From NCBI RefSeq assembly GCF_003254295.1, contig NZ_QKZO01000007.1, forward strand, positions 62,001 to 126,000: 64,000 bases of DNA, written 5' to 3'. How positions within the stretch are numbered: position 1 is the stretch's first letter; every line of letters begins with the position of its first letter. Shown piece after piece: positions 26,526 to 35,223 of this stretch. The position numbers were made by a program, and so were the translations under genes. The DNA comes from Rhodobacter capsulatus (GTDB lineage: Bacteria; Pseudomonadota; Alphaproteobacteria; Rhodobacterales; Rhodobacteraceae). The notes below the pieces were generated by a model that was not told the origin of the DNA, made no database searches, and saw only the letters and a program-made list of their open reading frames with translations.

Positions 26526-27150
26526 TTCCCGTGCCAGCATTCTTCGAAGCCTGGCACCCGGGACACAGGCCAGGATCACGAACCCGAACTCCCTGCACGA
26601 CTTTGCGCCCTCGACCAGAGGAAGCAGTTCCGCAAGCGTAGTGATCGACAAGCGGGCCATCCCGGTTGCGGCGGTGCGGCGCAGGTCATGAAAGGTCCAA
26701 TGCGGAATGGTGACGGGCTCATCGCGCTCTTTCGCGGCCGCCTTTTCCATCTCGGCCGCGATCTTGGCGCGGGCTTTGTGAAAGCCGCTGATCGGAGTGT
26801 TCCCGGTGGTCGTGAAAAGGTAGCGAAGTTTGCCGTCCTTATCTGCGATCCGGTCAATCGTCCCCAGAACACCAAGCACGGCTTCGCTCAACGGCACGTC
26901 ATGCGCCCGCCCGTTCTTGGTGCGCGCCGCTGAAAGGTGCCACGTCGCCCCGTTCAACTCTGCATCCGCTAGGCTTCATCTTGTCGTCCAGCACCCGCAC
27001 CTCTGTCTGGACTACCCAACTCTTGGCGGTCTTGCCCACCTTCAGGTAGAGCCCGGGTTGGTCGTCATCGGCCACCAGCTTCTGGCCGGAGGGGAGGAAG
27101 GGGATCTGGCCGAAATCGTCTGAAAACCGCGTGAAACGGCTCAGGAATCG
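26520..27150 (-). pseudogene. Second integrase (DUF4102 type) broken by deletion and frameshift
   Basis: One frame near 27000-27150 encodes the DUF4102 N-terminus (LPSGQKLVADDDQPGLYLKV, then KSWVVQTEVR). Another frame at 26540-26957 encodes the catalytic end (TKNGRAHDVPLS, FHDLRRTAATGMARL). The core-binding domain and the first catalytic Arg are missing, and the C-terminal Tyr region is replaced by the TerB remnant. It marks an older inserted element. Confidence 0.75.
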
Positions 27151-27245
27151 CTCAGCGCGCGACTGCGGCGGCTGCAAGTGTCAATTTGCGGCGTTTCCTG
27201 CCCTTGCGGCAAGTTTGAGGGACCAGCACAGAGACCCCGAGCCGC

Positions 27246-28118
27246 TCAGAACCACTGCCCGGGTTCCATCAGCCCCAGATCCAGCAACTGACGGCTGGAC
27301 CACGCGAAGGGCACCGAATTGTGCCAGCGGAACGTTGAAATGTCATAGGTCGACCCCGGATTGCGCTTGAGCGCCTTCGCCACCCGGAAGGACGCGATCG
27401 CCGCCGTCAGATTGTGGTGCCAGGGGCAGGCATAGGTGTTCCTCTCCTCGTCCGAGAGCGTGTGATCGGCGCGCAGCCGAAGCCCCGGGGCGGTGCGAAA
27501 CAGCGCGATCCGGTCGATCTTGCGCCGCGCCGGGGGGATATGCTCGTCAAACCGCCAGCGCAGCCCGCCAAAGAAATCCAGCTGCCGTTCGCGCGGGCGG
27601 CCCGGATTGTCGGGATCGGGGCGGCCAAGCGCATAATAGCCGGTGCGGTCGAGCATCGCCTCGGCCAGGTTCACCCCGTCGGGGTTCTTGTCCAGATCGG
27701 CGGCATAAAGGTCGATCACGTAGCTCAGCATGCCGAAGCGGCGTTCCTCGGTGTGGAAGGCCAGCATTTCCCGGATCGAGCGGGTCTCGCAGAAGGGAAA
27801 GAACAGATATTCGGCGTTGAAGCCGTAATAGAACCAGGTGCCCTCCGGCGCGGCGGCGATCAGCGGATTGAGCGCGTCAACAAAGGCCTCGGGGTGATCG
27901 GCGATCCAGGGAATGCGATGGACCTGCGCCGCCAGATCGTCGGGCAGGCGCAGCGCCGTGGGGGCGCACAGGATCAGCGTGCGAAAGCCGAGCTTGAGAT
28001 GGTGGCGCAGCGTGCTTTCCACCTCGACCAGATCCTCGGCCAGGATCACCGCCACCGGCCCCTTGGCCAGAACCTCGCGCGCCATGCTCAGGAAGTCGGT
28101 CTGGGAAGCGTAGTCCAT
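27246..28118 (-). CDS. Conserved protein, possibly glycosyltransferase-related
   Basis: 290 residues (MDYASQTDFLSMAREVLAKG). The start contains a Rossmann-like stretch (PVAVILAEDLVEVESTLRHH, LGFRTLILCAPTAL), and later FYYGFNAEYLFFPFCETRS and YACPWHHNL. It recalls family-2 glycosyltransferase-like proteins of Rhodobacteraceae, but I see no firm DXD motif, so the function is open. Complete, chromosomal-type GC; marks the right side of the island. Confidence 0.6.
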   Translation of the reverse strand: MDYASQTDFLSMAREVLAKGPVAVILAEDLVEVESTLRHHLKLGFRTLILCAPTALRLPDDLAAQVHRIPWIADHPEAFVDALNPLIAAAPEGTWFYYGFNAEYLFFPFCETRSIREMLAFHTEERRFGMLSYVIDLYAADLDKNPDGVNLAEAMLDRTGYYALGRPDPDNPGRPRERQLDFFGGLRWRFDEHIPPARRKIDRIALFRTAPGLRLRADHTLSDEERNTYACPWHHNLTAAIASFRVAKALKRNPGSTYDISTFRWHNSVPFAWSSRQLLDLGLMEPGQWF

Positions 28119-28220
28119 GCCTCTGGTCCCTTTTTGCGCAACGTCGCGGATGGCGCGGGCAAATGCAAGCGGGCTTGGCCGGGGCGGACGGGGCAGGGGC
28201 CCGACATGAAAGCCCCACCC

Positions 28221-28949
28221 TCAAGGGTCCGCCAGACGGTCCAGCCCGGCGCGCAGATCCCGCGTCATCCCGGCGCGCTCCATGTGCTGGCGCAGCCGCC
28301 GGTTGTAGCCGCCTTCGGTGTCGAGCGCGGCCAGAAGATCGCGCAGCGGACCGGCGGCCAGGCTGGTGGCGACCAGATCGCGCAGGAAGACCTCGGCCGC
28401 GGCGGGGTCGCTGATGCGCGGGGCCAGCCAGGCCGCGGTGTCCGCCAGCGCCAGTGCCAGCGGCGACAGCACCGCCTGCGCCACCAGAAAATCGGCCAGC
28501 TCCGCCTCGGAGGCGCGCGCGAAAATCCGGTTGCGCGCGCCGAACAGCGCGGTGATCAGCCCGGTCTCGCCAAAGGCCAGGATCGGCGATCCGCCGGTGG
28601 CGATGGCGGGATAGGGCAGCATCACCGCCTCGGCCCGGGCCGGGGCCACCCAGGCGGCGACCTCGGCCAGCCCCGCCCCCGCCATCAGCGAGATCACCCG
28701 CTGCCCGGGCCGGAACCGCAGCCCCGGCAGGACCGCGCCCGCCACCCCGGCGACCAGGCCGAGGATCACCACATCGGCGGCCTCCAGCACCGCCTGATTG
28801 GACGCCACGCGCAGCCCCACGACATCGCGCGCCAGCGCCGCCGCCCGGGTCGCGCTGCGGTCGGAGACGGTGATCTCGTGCCCGTCGGCAGCGATCCCCC
28901 GTACCACCGCCTCGGCGATCGCGCCCGTCCCCAAGATTCCGATCCGCAT
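28221..28949 (-). CDS. Pyrroline-5-carboxylate reductase-like oxidoreductase
   Basis: 242 residues. MRIGILGTGAIAEAVVRG is the NAD(P)-binding Rossmann start; VILGLVAGVAGAVLPGLRF, MAGAGLAEVAAWV and MLPYPAIATGGSPILAFG follow the ProC/NADP-oxidoreductase pattern. It is shorter than typical ProC (about 270) and the proline-binding C-terminal motif is weak, so a related imine/keto reductase is also possible. Confidence 0.75.
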   Translation of the reverse strand: MRIGILGTGAIAEAVVRGIAADGHEITVSDRSATRAAALARDVVGLRVASNQAVLEAADVVILGLVAGVAGAVLPGLRFRPGQRVISLMAGAGLAEVAAWVAPARAEAVMLPYPAIATGGSPILAFGETGLITALFGARNRIFARASEAELADFLVAQAVLSPLALALADTAAWLAPRISDPAAAEVFLRDLVATSLAAGPLRDLLAALDTEGGYNRRLRQHMERAGMTRDLRAGLDRLADP

Positions 28950-29103
28950 CCGCCCCCCGTTCGCGCCCCCGCAGTTCACGTCAAGACAAACCGGAACACG
29001 CGCGGATTGCAAAGATTTTCGCGCGGCAAGGTTTGCAGAACGAATTTTGACCGCTAGACTTATGTTTGCAGCAGGATCGATTCAACTTTCGGGGGCAGGG
29101 CGG

Positions 29104-29913
29104 ATGCTTGACAGCCTGGATTGCAACCTTTGCATGCTTGGCGGGCAGGGCGCGCCGGTGGTTCTGGCGCATGGCTACGGCTGTGACCAGACGGTCTGGA
29201 AAGACGTTGCGCCGCCGCTGGCGCTGCGGCATCGGGTGGTGCTGTTCGATCACGCAGGCTGCGGCCTGGCCGATCCGAGGCTTTATGACCGCCAGCGCCA
29301 CGCCCGTCTGCAGGGCTATGCCGAGGATGTCGTCCGTCTGCTGACACGGCTCGATCTGGGGCCGGTGCGCTTCGTCGGCCATTCCGTCTCCTCGATGATC
29401 GGCGCGCTGGCGGCGCTGGAGCGGCCCGATCTTTTCGCCGAGCTGGTGATGATCGGCCCCTCGGCCTGCTATCTGGACGAGGACGGCTATCACGGCGGCT
29501 TCAGCCGCGACACGGTCGAGGATCTGCTGACCCTGATGGACCGCAATTTCATCGGCTGGGCCGCCAGTTTCGCGCCGGTCGCCACCGGCAACCCCGATCG
29601 GCCGGATCTGGCGCGGGACTTCGCCCGGCGTCTGCAGCGCAACGACCCCGAGATCGCCTCGGCCTTCGCCCGCGCCACCTTCTTTTCCGACACCCGCGCG
29701 CTCTTGCCGCGGCTGCGGGTGCCGGTGCTGATCCTGCAATCGCCCGACGATCCGATCGCGCCCGACCCCGCGGTGGCCTTCGTGCATCGGGCGATCCCGG
29801 GCAGTCGGCTGGTGCGGCTCGCCAGTTCCGGCCATTGCCCGCATATCAGCCATCCGCAGGCGGTGGTGGCAGCGCTGCGGGCCGCCTTTGACACGCCCCC
29901 GCCGCAGGCCTGA
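29104..29913 (+). CDS. RsbQ-like alpha/beta hydrolase
   Basis: 269 residues. LAHGYGCDQTVWKDV and FDHAGCGLADPRLYD are hallmarks of the RsbQ/D14/KAI2 group; the nucleophile elbow GHSVSS gives Ser94, with Asp216 (SPDDPIAP) and His244 (SSGHCPH) completing a triad close in position to that of Bacillus RsbQ. RsbQ is needed for the PAS-phosphatase RsbP to respond to energy stress, probably by making a ligand. Here the next gene, 6 bases on, encodes a PAS-PAS-GGDEF-EAL protein. Confidence 0.85.
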   Translation: MLDSLDCNLCMLGGQGAPVVLAHGYGCDQTVWKDVAPPLALRHRVVLFDHAGCGLADPRLYDRQRHARLQGYAEDVVRLLTRLDLGPVRFVGHSVSSMIGALAALERPDLFAELVMIGPSACYLDEDGYHGGFSRDTVEDLLTLMDRNFIGWAASFAPVATGNPDRPDLARDFARRLQRNDPEIASAFARATFFSDTRALLPRLRVPVLILQSPDDPIAPDPAVAFVHRAIPGSRLVRLASSGHCPHISHPQAVVAALRAAFDTPPPQA

Positions 29914-29919
29914 TCCGCT

Positions 29920-32088
29920 ATGTGCCCGTCGCCGCCGCCAAAGCCCGTTTCGGCGCACCGGATGCCGACCCCCGATCTGGCGGCCCCCGATCTTGCCGCC
30001 CGCGATCTTGCGACACAGGACGGCGCCGCGGCGCGGGCCGCGCCCTGCGGGCTTTTGCAGCTGGATCCGGCCGGGCGCATCGAAAGCGCGAATGCGACGC
30101 TGTGCGACTGGATCGGCCGCCCCGCCGCCGAGGTGATCGGCAGGCTCGATCTGGCGGGGCTGCTGTCGTCGGCGGGGCGGCTGTTCTGGACGACGCATCT
30201 TGCGCCGCAATTGCGGCTGAACGGGCGGCTGGACGAGGTGTCGCTGGCGCTGCCCGACCGCTGCGGCGGCACCCGGCGCTGTCTGGTGTCGGCGCGGCAG
30301 ACCGCGGGCGGGGGCTGCGCGCTGGTGCTGTTCGAGGCCGAGCGGCGGCATGTCTTCGAGGAGGATCAGGCGCGCGAGGTGGCGCAGGCGCAGACCCGCG
30401 CGCATTGGCTGGCGCAGATCGAACGCATGGCCGAGGTGGGCGCCTGGTCCTGGGATCCGGCGCAGGACCGGCTGCAGGGCTCGGACCGGATGTTCGACAT
30501 TCTCGGGCTGCGCCCCGGCCCCGCGGATGGGCTTGACACGCTGCTCGACCGGCTGATCTCGGAGCCGCTGCGCGGGCAGCTGCGCGCCTGTCTTGCCGCG
30601 CCCGAGGCACTGCGCCAGCCGCTGGATCTGGAGGCCGGGATCCGCACCCCCGATGGCGCGCTGCGGCAGATCCGGCTGTTTTGCGAGCCGCTTTGGGCGC
30701 GGGGCCGGGTCGAGCGGGTGCAGGGCGTGGTCTGCGACATCACCCGGGCGCATGACGACCGGCAGCGGCTGTGGCGGATGGCGCATGTCGACGATCTGAC
30801 CGGGCTGGCGAACCGGCATCATTTCCGCAGCCACCTGCGCGCGGCCTGTGCCGCGGCCGCGCCGCTGGCGCTGGTCTTGATCGACATCGCGGATTTCGGC
30901 GCGGTGAACCATCGGTTCGGGGCGGATCGCGCCGATGCGATGCTGCAGGAGATCGGCGGACGGCTGGCGGCCTTGCTGCCCGAGGAGGGGTTCGCCGCCC
31001 GGCTGGTGGGTGACGAATTCGCGCTGCTGCTGCCTGCTGCCGACCCCGATGCGGCGGCGCGGGGGCTGGCGGCGGCGGCTTCGGCGGCGCTTGATGCGCC
31101 GCTGGCCGGGGTCGGCGGGGCGGTACGGCTGCGCGCGGCGATGGGGCTTGCGGCCTTTCCCGAGGATGGCCGCGCCCCCGAGGCGTTGTTTGCCCGTGCC
31201 AAGGAGGCGCTGAGCGAGGTCAAGCGCGCGGGCGGCGGCGCCGATTTCCTGCGCGGTGCGATGCTGGCGCGGGTCGGCGCGCGGCACCGGGCCATCGGCT
31301 GCGTGCGCGACGCGGTGCAGGAGGACCGGATCCGGGTCTGGTATCAGCCGAAGCTGCGGCTGGCCGATGGCGCCCCGGATGGTCACGAGGCGCTGGTGCG
31401 GATCTTCGACCGGGCCGGGCAGATCAGCGGCCCCGGGGATTGGGCCGAGGCGCTGGACGATCCCGAATGCGCCGCGCTGCTCGATGCCGCGGTGCTGCGC
31501 CGGGTGCTGGCCGATCTGCGCCGCGCCGGGTCGGGGACGGGGTTGGGGTTGGGCCGGGTGGCGGTGAATGTCTCGGAGCACAGCCTGCGGCGGGGCGATT
31601 TCGCCACGCATCTGCTGCGCGCGCTGGCGCGGGCCGGGGTGGCGCCGACGCAGCTCGAGCTGGAGATCGTCGAGACCGTGCTGGTCGATCAGCGCACCCC
31701 CGAGCTGGTGGCGGGTTTCGCGCGGCTGCGCGCCGCCGGATTGCGGATCATGCTGGATGATTTCGGCACCGGCTTCGCCTCGCTCTCGCATCTGCGCGAT
31801 CTGCCGATCGACGGGCTGAAGATCGAGAAATCCTTCGTGCTGGGGCTGCAGGCGGATGCGCGCAACGCGCCGATCCTGCGGGCGATCGTGATGCTGGCGC
31901 AGGCGCTTGGTCTGCGCACCGTGGCCGAGGGGGTGGAAAGCGCCGAGGCGGCCGATCTGCTGCGCGAGCTCGGTTTCGAGACCGCGCAGGGCTATCATTT
32001 CGGCCGCCCGCAACCGTTGCCGGAACCGCTGCCCGATCCTGTGGCAGAGGTGGTGGCGGCTCCGCTGCGTCAGGGGGTATCCGACTAA
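29920..32088 (+). CDS. PAS-PAS-GGDEF-EAL cyclic-di-GMP protein
   Basis: 722 residues. PAS1 (about 40-140, LLQLDPAGRIESANATLCDW by its ends) includes the LFWTTHLAPQLRLNG stretch seen in PAS domains paired with RsbQ-like hydrolases. PAS2 spans about 165-280. The GGDEF domain has LVGDEF instead of GGDEF, so cyclase activity is doubtful. The EAL domain is intact: HEALVR, VAVNVS, LEIVET, LDDFGTGFASLSHL, LKIEKSF, VAEGVES, AQGYHFGRP. It is therefore probably a phosphodiesterase. Start ATG 29920 lacks a clear SD; ATG 29962 is possible. Confidence 0.9.
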   Translation: MCPSPPPKPVSAHRMPTPDLAAPDLAARDLATQDGAAARAAPCGLLQLDPAGRIESANATLCDWIGRPAAEVIGRLDLAGLLSSAGRLFWTTHLAPQLRLNGRLDEVSLALPDRCGGTRRCLVSARQTAGGGCALVLFEAERRHVFEEDQAREVAQAQTRAHWLAQIERMAEVGAWSWDPAQDRLQGSDRMFDILGLRPGPADGLDTLLDRLISEPLRGQLRACLAAPEALRQPLDLEAGIRTPDGALRQIRLFCEPLWARGRVERVQGVVCDITRAHDDRQRLWRMAHVDDLTGLANRHHFRSHLRAACAAAAPLALVLIDIADFGAVNHRFGADRADAMLQEIGGRLAALLPEEGFAARLVGDEFALLLPAADPDAAARGLAAAASAALDAPLAGVGGAVRLRAAMGLAAFPEDGRAPEALFARAKEALSEVKRAGGGADFLRGAMLARVGARHRAIGCVRDAVQEDRIRVWYQPKLRLADGAPDGHEALVRIFDRAGQISGPGDWAEALDDPECAALLDAAVLRRVLADLRRAGSGTGLGLGRVAVNVSEHSLRRGDFATHLLRALARAGVAPTQLELEIVETVLVDQRTPELVAGFARLRAAGLRIMLDDFGTGFASLSHLRDLPIDGLKIEKSFVLGLQADARNAPILRAIVMLAQALGLRTVAEGVESAEAADLLRELGFETAQGYHFGRPQPLPEPLPDPVAEVVAAPLRQGVSD

Positions 32089-32163
32089 AAGATTCGGACT
32101 TTACATACCCAATCATTTCTGTCAGGTTTAGGTCATTGATCGCAACCCGCCGAGGATCTGCCC

Positions 32164-32328
32164 ATGGCCCTTGCCCTTTCCTTCCGCACCTGTCCGGCCG
32201 CGCCGCCGCGCGACGACCGGGGGCAGGTTTCCTTCTCGCTCTCCGATCTGGTCACCGCGCTTTGCACCGGGCTGGATCACGCCCACCGCCACGAGGCGAT
32301 CCTGGACCGGATGGAGGGGCGCGCATGA
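32164..32328 (+). CDS. Small protein upstream of hemP, 54 aa
   Basis: MALALSFRTCPAAPPRDDRG starts at ATG 32164 and ends HRHEAILDRMEGRA. Its TGA overlaps the hemP ATG (ATGA), implying coupled translation. It contains two cysteines and two His near the C-terminus (DHAHRHE). No family recognised. A role linked to haem or iron is suggested only by coupling. Confidence 0.6.
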   Translation: MALALSFRTCPAAPPRDDRGQVSFSLSDLVTALCTGLDHAHRHEAILDRMEGRA

Positions 32329-32486
32329 ACATGAGCCTTCCGCTGTCGGGCACCGCCACCCCGGTCCTGCCCGCCCATGATGCGCGCATCCTGACCCGGG
32401 GCGGCAATCTGGCGCAGATCGATCTCGACGGACAAACCTATACGCTGCGTATCACGCGGCAGGGAAAGCTGATCCTGACCAAGTAA
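32325..32486 (+). CDS. hemP: Hemin uptake protein HemP
   Basis: 53 residues. The C-terminal half, ending with GQTYTLRITRQGKLILTK, is the HemP signature. HemP/HmuP proteins act as regulators needed for full expression of haem-uptake receptors in several alpha- and betaproteobacteria, and are usually iron-controlled. No receptor gene lies next to it here. Confidence 0.9.
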   Translation: MNMSLPLSGTATPVLPAHDARILTRGGNLAQIDLDGQTYTLRITRQGKLILTK

Positions 32487-32531
32487 GATCGTGGTCGGCC
32501 AGCGTCCCCGCACTCTCTCATCGCTGACTTG

Positions 32532-32557
32532 GGGCCGGGCAACCGGCCCTTTTTTTC
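32532..32557 (+). terminator. Terminator after hemP
   Basis: GGGCCGG-GCAA-CCGGCCC hairpin followed by seven T, 46 bases past the hemP stop. Confidence 0.85.
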
Positions 32558-32638
32558 TGCTCCGGCGGCACCGTCCCCCCCGCAAAACTTGCGGCACCGG
32601 CCCGTTTGCGGTATCGGGCGCCAACCCCGGGAGGCCCC

Positions 32639-33958
32639 ATGTCCGACACGCCGAAAAAGCTGCATATCAAGACCTATGGCTGTCAGATGAACGTCTATGA
32701 CAGCGAGCGCATGGCCGAGGCGATGGGCGTGCAGGGCTATACCCTGACCGACGATCCGGCCGAGGCGGACATGGTGCTGCTCAACACCTGTCACATCCGC
32801 GAGAAGGCCGCCGAAAAGGTCTATTCCGATCTGGGCCGGCTGCGCCCCTTCAAGGAGGCGAAACCGGGTTTGACGATCGGCGTCGCAGGCTGTGTCGCGC
32901 AGGCCGAGGGCGCGGAGATCATGCGCCGGATGCCGCTGGTCGATCTGGTGGTGGGCTCGCAGAACTACCACCGCCTGCCCGAGATGGTGGCGGCGGTGGC
33001 GCGCGGCGAGCGCCCGGTGGACACCGAATTCCCCGCCGAGGACAAGTTCGAGCGTCTGCCCGAACGCCCGGTGCAGGCGCGTCCCACCGCCTTTCTGACC
33101 GTGCAGGAAGGCTGCGACAAGTTCTGCGCCTTCTGCGTCGTGCCCTATACGCGCGGCGCTGAAATCTCGCGTCCGGTGGCCCGCATCCTCTCGGAAGCCG
33201 AAAAGCTGGTGGCCAAGGGCGTGCGGGAAATCACGCTCCTTGGCCAGAACGTCAACGGCTATCACGGCGAAGGTCAGGGGGGGGCGTGGGGCCTGGGCCG
33301 TCTGGTGCGCGCGCTGGCCCGGATCGACGGGCTCGACCGCATCCGCTACACCACGAGCCACCCCAACGACATGGCCGAGGATCTGATCGAAGCGCATGGC
33401 GCGGAACCGAAGCTGATGCCCTATCTGCATCTGCCGGTGCAATCGGGCTCGGATGCGATCCTGAAGGCGATGAACCGCAAGCACAGTGCCGAGGACTATC
33501 TGCGGCTGATCGAGCGGTTGCGCGCGGCGCGGCCCGATCTGGTGCTGTCCTCCGATTTCATCGCGGGCTTCCCCGGCGAGACCGAGGCCGATCATCAGGC
33601 GAGCCTCGATCTGATCCGCGCGGTGGGCTTTGGCGCGGCGTTTTCGTTCAAATATTCGCCGCGTCCCGGCACGCCCGCCGCCAGCCGCACCCCGGTCGCG
33701 GCCGAGGTGGCGGATGCGCGGCTGCAGGAGTTGCAGGCGCTGATCACCGCGCAGCAAAAGGCCACGCAGCTCTCGATGGTCGGGCGCACGGTCGGCGTGC
33801 TGTTCGAAAAGCCCGGCCGTCTGCCCGGGCAATGGGGCGGCAAGTCGGATTACCTGCATGCGGTGCATGTGACGGCCGAGGGCATCGGCCCGGGCACATT
33901 GGCTCAGGTGAGAATCACCGCCTCGGCGCCGAATTCGCTGGCGGGCGAATTGCTCTGA
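32639..33958 (+). CDS. miaB: tRNA-2-methylthio-N6-isopentenyladenosine synthase MiaB
   Basis: 439 residues from ATG 32639. UPF0004 N-terminal domain with [16 protein letters not shown] and GVAGCVAQ cysteines for the auxiliary cluster; radical-SAM CX3CX2C in [21 protein letters not shown] domain at the C-terminus. It adds the 2-methylthio group to A37 of tRNAs reading UNN codons. Full length for the family. Confidence 0.97.
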   Translation: MSDTPKKLHIKTYGCQMNVYDSERMAEAMGVQGYTLTDDPAEADMVLLNTCHIREKAAEKVYSDLGRLRPFKEAKPGLTIGVAGCVAQAEGAEIMRRMPLVDLVVGSQNYHRLPEMVAAVARGERPVDTEFPAEDKFERLPERPVQARPTAFLTVQEGCDKFCAFCVVPYTRGAEISRPVARILSEAEKLVAKGVREITLLGQNVNGYHGEGQGGAWGLGRLVRALARIDGLDRIRYTTSHPNDMAEDLIEAHGAEPKLMPYLHLPVQSGSDAILKAMNRKHSAEDYLRLIERLRAARPDLVLSSDFIAGFPGETEADHQASLDLIRAVGFGAAFSFKYSPRPGTPAASRTPVAAEVADARLQELQALITAQQKATQLSMVGRTVGVLFEKPGRLPGQWGGKSDYLHAVHVTAEGIGPGTLAQVRITASAPNSLAGELL

Positions 33959-34177
33959 CCCGTTGGGGCACTTCGGAAACGCTTTCCCGATTGCGGGGCA
34001 GTTTCGGCATCTGCCCTGAAATTGTCCCAATTCGCGCGCATTGCGCCCCGGTTTGTTCCCGGAACGGCCACAATAACCGGGCGAAAGCCCTTTCCTTGTC
34101 TCAAGCTTTTGTTACTGTGGTTCATATTCGTTAACGCCCCGGCCCGGCCGGGGCGGCCATTCTAGGAGGCGTGGGGG

Positions 34178-34735
34178 ATGACAAGATTGACCCTGGGGGG
34201 GAAACCCGTGGTCGCGATCTTTGGGGCGGCGGCTTTGGCGCTGGCGGCTTCGGTCGGCCCGGTGGCGGCGCAGCAACAGGCCGAGACCTACATTCCGGCG
34301 ATCTGGATCGACCCTGACGGCTGCGAACATTGGGCGATGGATGACGGCAGCGAGGGCTACATGGACGCGCGCAAGACCCGCGACGGCCGCCCGGTCTGCC
34401 ACCGCAACGTCTGCGGCGTGCTGCAGACCGACACGCTTTTCGCCACCGACAGCACGAAGCTGACCGCCTCGGGGCGCGGCACCCTGCAGCAATTCTTCCA
34501 ATCCGCGCAGGCGCGCAGCTTCATCATCACCGGCCACACCGACAGCCGCGCCTCGGATGAATACAACATGCGCCTGTCCAAGGGCCGCGCCGAGGCCGTG
34601 GCGGGCGTGGCGCAACAGGTCGGCGCCCCGGTGCTGGCGGTGAACTGGTATGGCGAGCGGATGCCGAAAGCGACCAACGCCACCGCCGCGGGCATGGCGC
34701 AAAACCGCCGCGTCGAAGTGATCTGCGTGAAGTGA
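34178..34735 (+). CDS. OmpA-family periplasmic/outer-membrane protein with a GCEHW motif
   Basis: 185 residues with a signal peptide (AAALALAASVGPVAA). An N-terminal motif, IWIDPDGCEHWAMDDGSEGY, is followed by the OmpA C-terminal domain: LTASGRGTLQQFF, ITGHTDSRASDEYNMRLS and NRRVEVICVK, which would bind peptidoglycan. AGGAGG (34164-34169) is an ideal ribosome site. The downstream lipoprotein shares the N-terminal motif. Confidence 0.88.
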   Translation: MTRLTLGGKPVVAIFGAAALALAASVGPVAAQQQAETYIPAIWIDPDGCEHWAMDDGSEGYMDARKTRDGRPVCHRNVCGVLQTDTLFATDSTKLTASGRGTLQQFFQSAQARSFIITGHTDSRASDEYNMRLSKGRAEAVAGVAQQVGAPVLAVNWYGERMPKATNATAAGMAQNRRVEVICVK

Positions 34736-34746
34736 GGGGCATCACC

Positions 34747-35049
34747 ATGAACGGCAAGAAACTCCTGCTGCTGGGCGTCGCGGCGCTGGCGCTCGCGGCC
34801 TGCGACGACAGCTATGGCCCCGACAAGTCGATCGATCGCGGCATCAATTCCCACCATCTGAGCACGCTCAAGGCCGGGGTCTGGGTCGATCCCGAGGGCT
34901 GCGACCACTGGATCATCGATGACGGCGTCGAGGGCTACATGAGCGCGCGCGTCGATGATTACGGCAAGCCGATCTGCTCGGGCGCGGCGCCGCCGAACAC
35001 CGCCGTCGGCCCGTTCAAGCAAGGCACGCCGGTTCCCGACTATCTCTGA
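34747..35049 (+). CDS. Small lipoprotein sharing the GCxHW motif
   Basis: 100 residues with a lipobox LALAAC (Cys at 19). The mature part contains VWVDPEGCDHWIIDDGVEGY, nearly the same as the motif in the preceding OmpA-like protein, then a proline-rich end. It follows the OmpA-like gene by 11 bases, so the two are likely co-transcribed and related by duplication of the motif. Confidence 0.85.
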   Translation: MNGKKLLLLGVAALALAACDDSYGPDKSIDRGINSHHLSTLKAGVWVDPEGCDHWIIDDGVEGYMSARVDDYGKPICSGAAPPNTAVGPFKQGTPVPDYL

Positions 35050-35223
35050 CCGGGAAATCAGCATCTGCCCGAAATTTGGGCAACCCGGCCGCGCAATGCC
35101 CTGCGCGGCCGCTTTCATGTCGCGCAGATGAATTTTTTCCCTGCGGGCCGGTTTCGGGCAAACCAGCGCTTGCGTGGGGCCCGGGTGGGGTGCACCATAT
35201 CTTTACCAACCCAGCCAAGGGAG

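Larger units (their letters stand above)
18019..27200. mobile_element. Composite, decaying genomic island at tRNA-Asn
   Basis: Between tRNA-Asn and the chromosomal gene at 27246 lie an intact integrase, an antirepressor remnant, nuclease and methyltransferase genes, a TcmP/DUF5131 pair with lower GC, a split terminase, a TerB remnant and a second integrase broken by deletion. No copy of the tRNA 3' end is present at the right side, so the right boundary is inferred from where phage-like genes stop. At least two elements appear to be superimposed. Confidence 0.75.

Noticed and set aside
26500-27245. Search for a second copy of the tRNA-Asn 3' end (attR)
   Set aside because: No stretch matching GGTTCGATCCCTACCGCC was found near the right edge of the island.
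28981-32013. 1010-aa open frame on the minus strand
   Set aside because: Antisense shadow of the RsbQ-like and GGDEF-EAL genes with Pro/Arg/Gln-rich composition and no domains.
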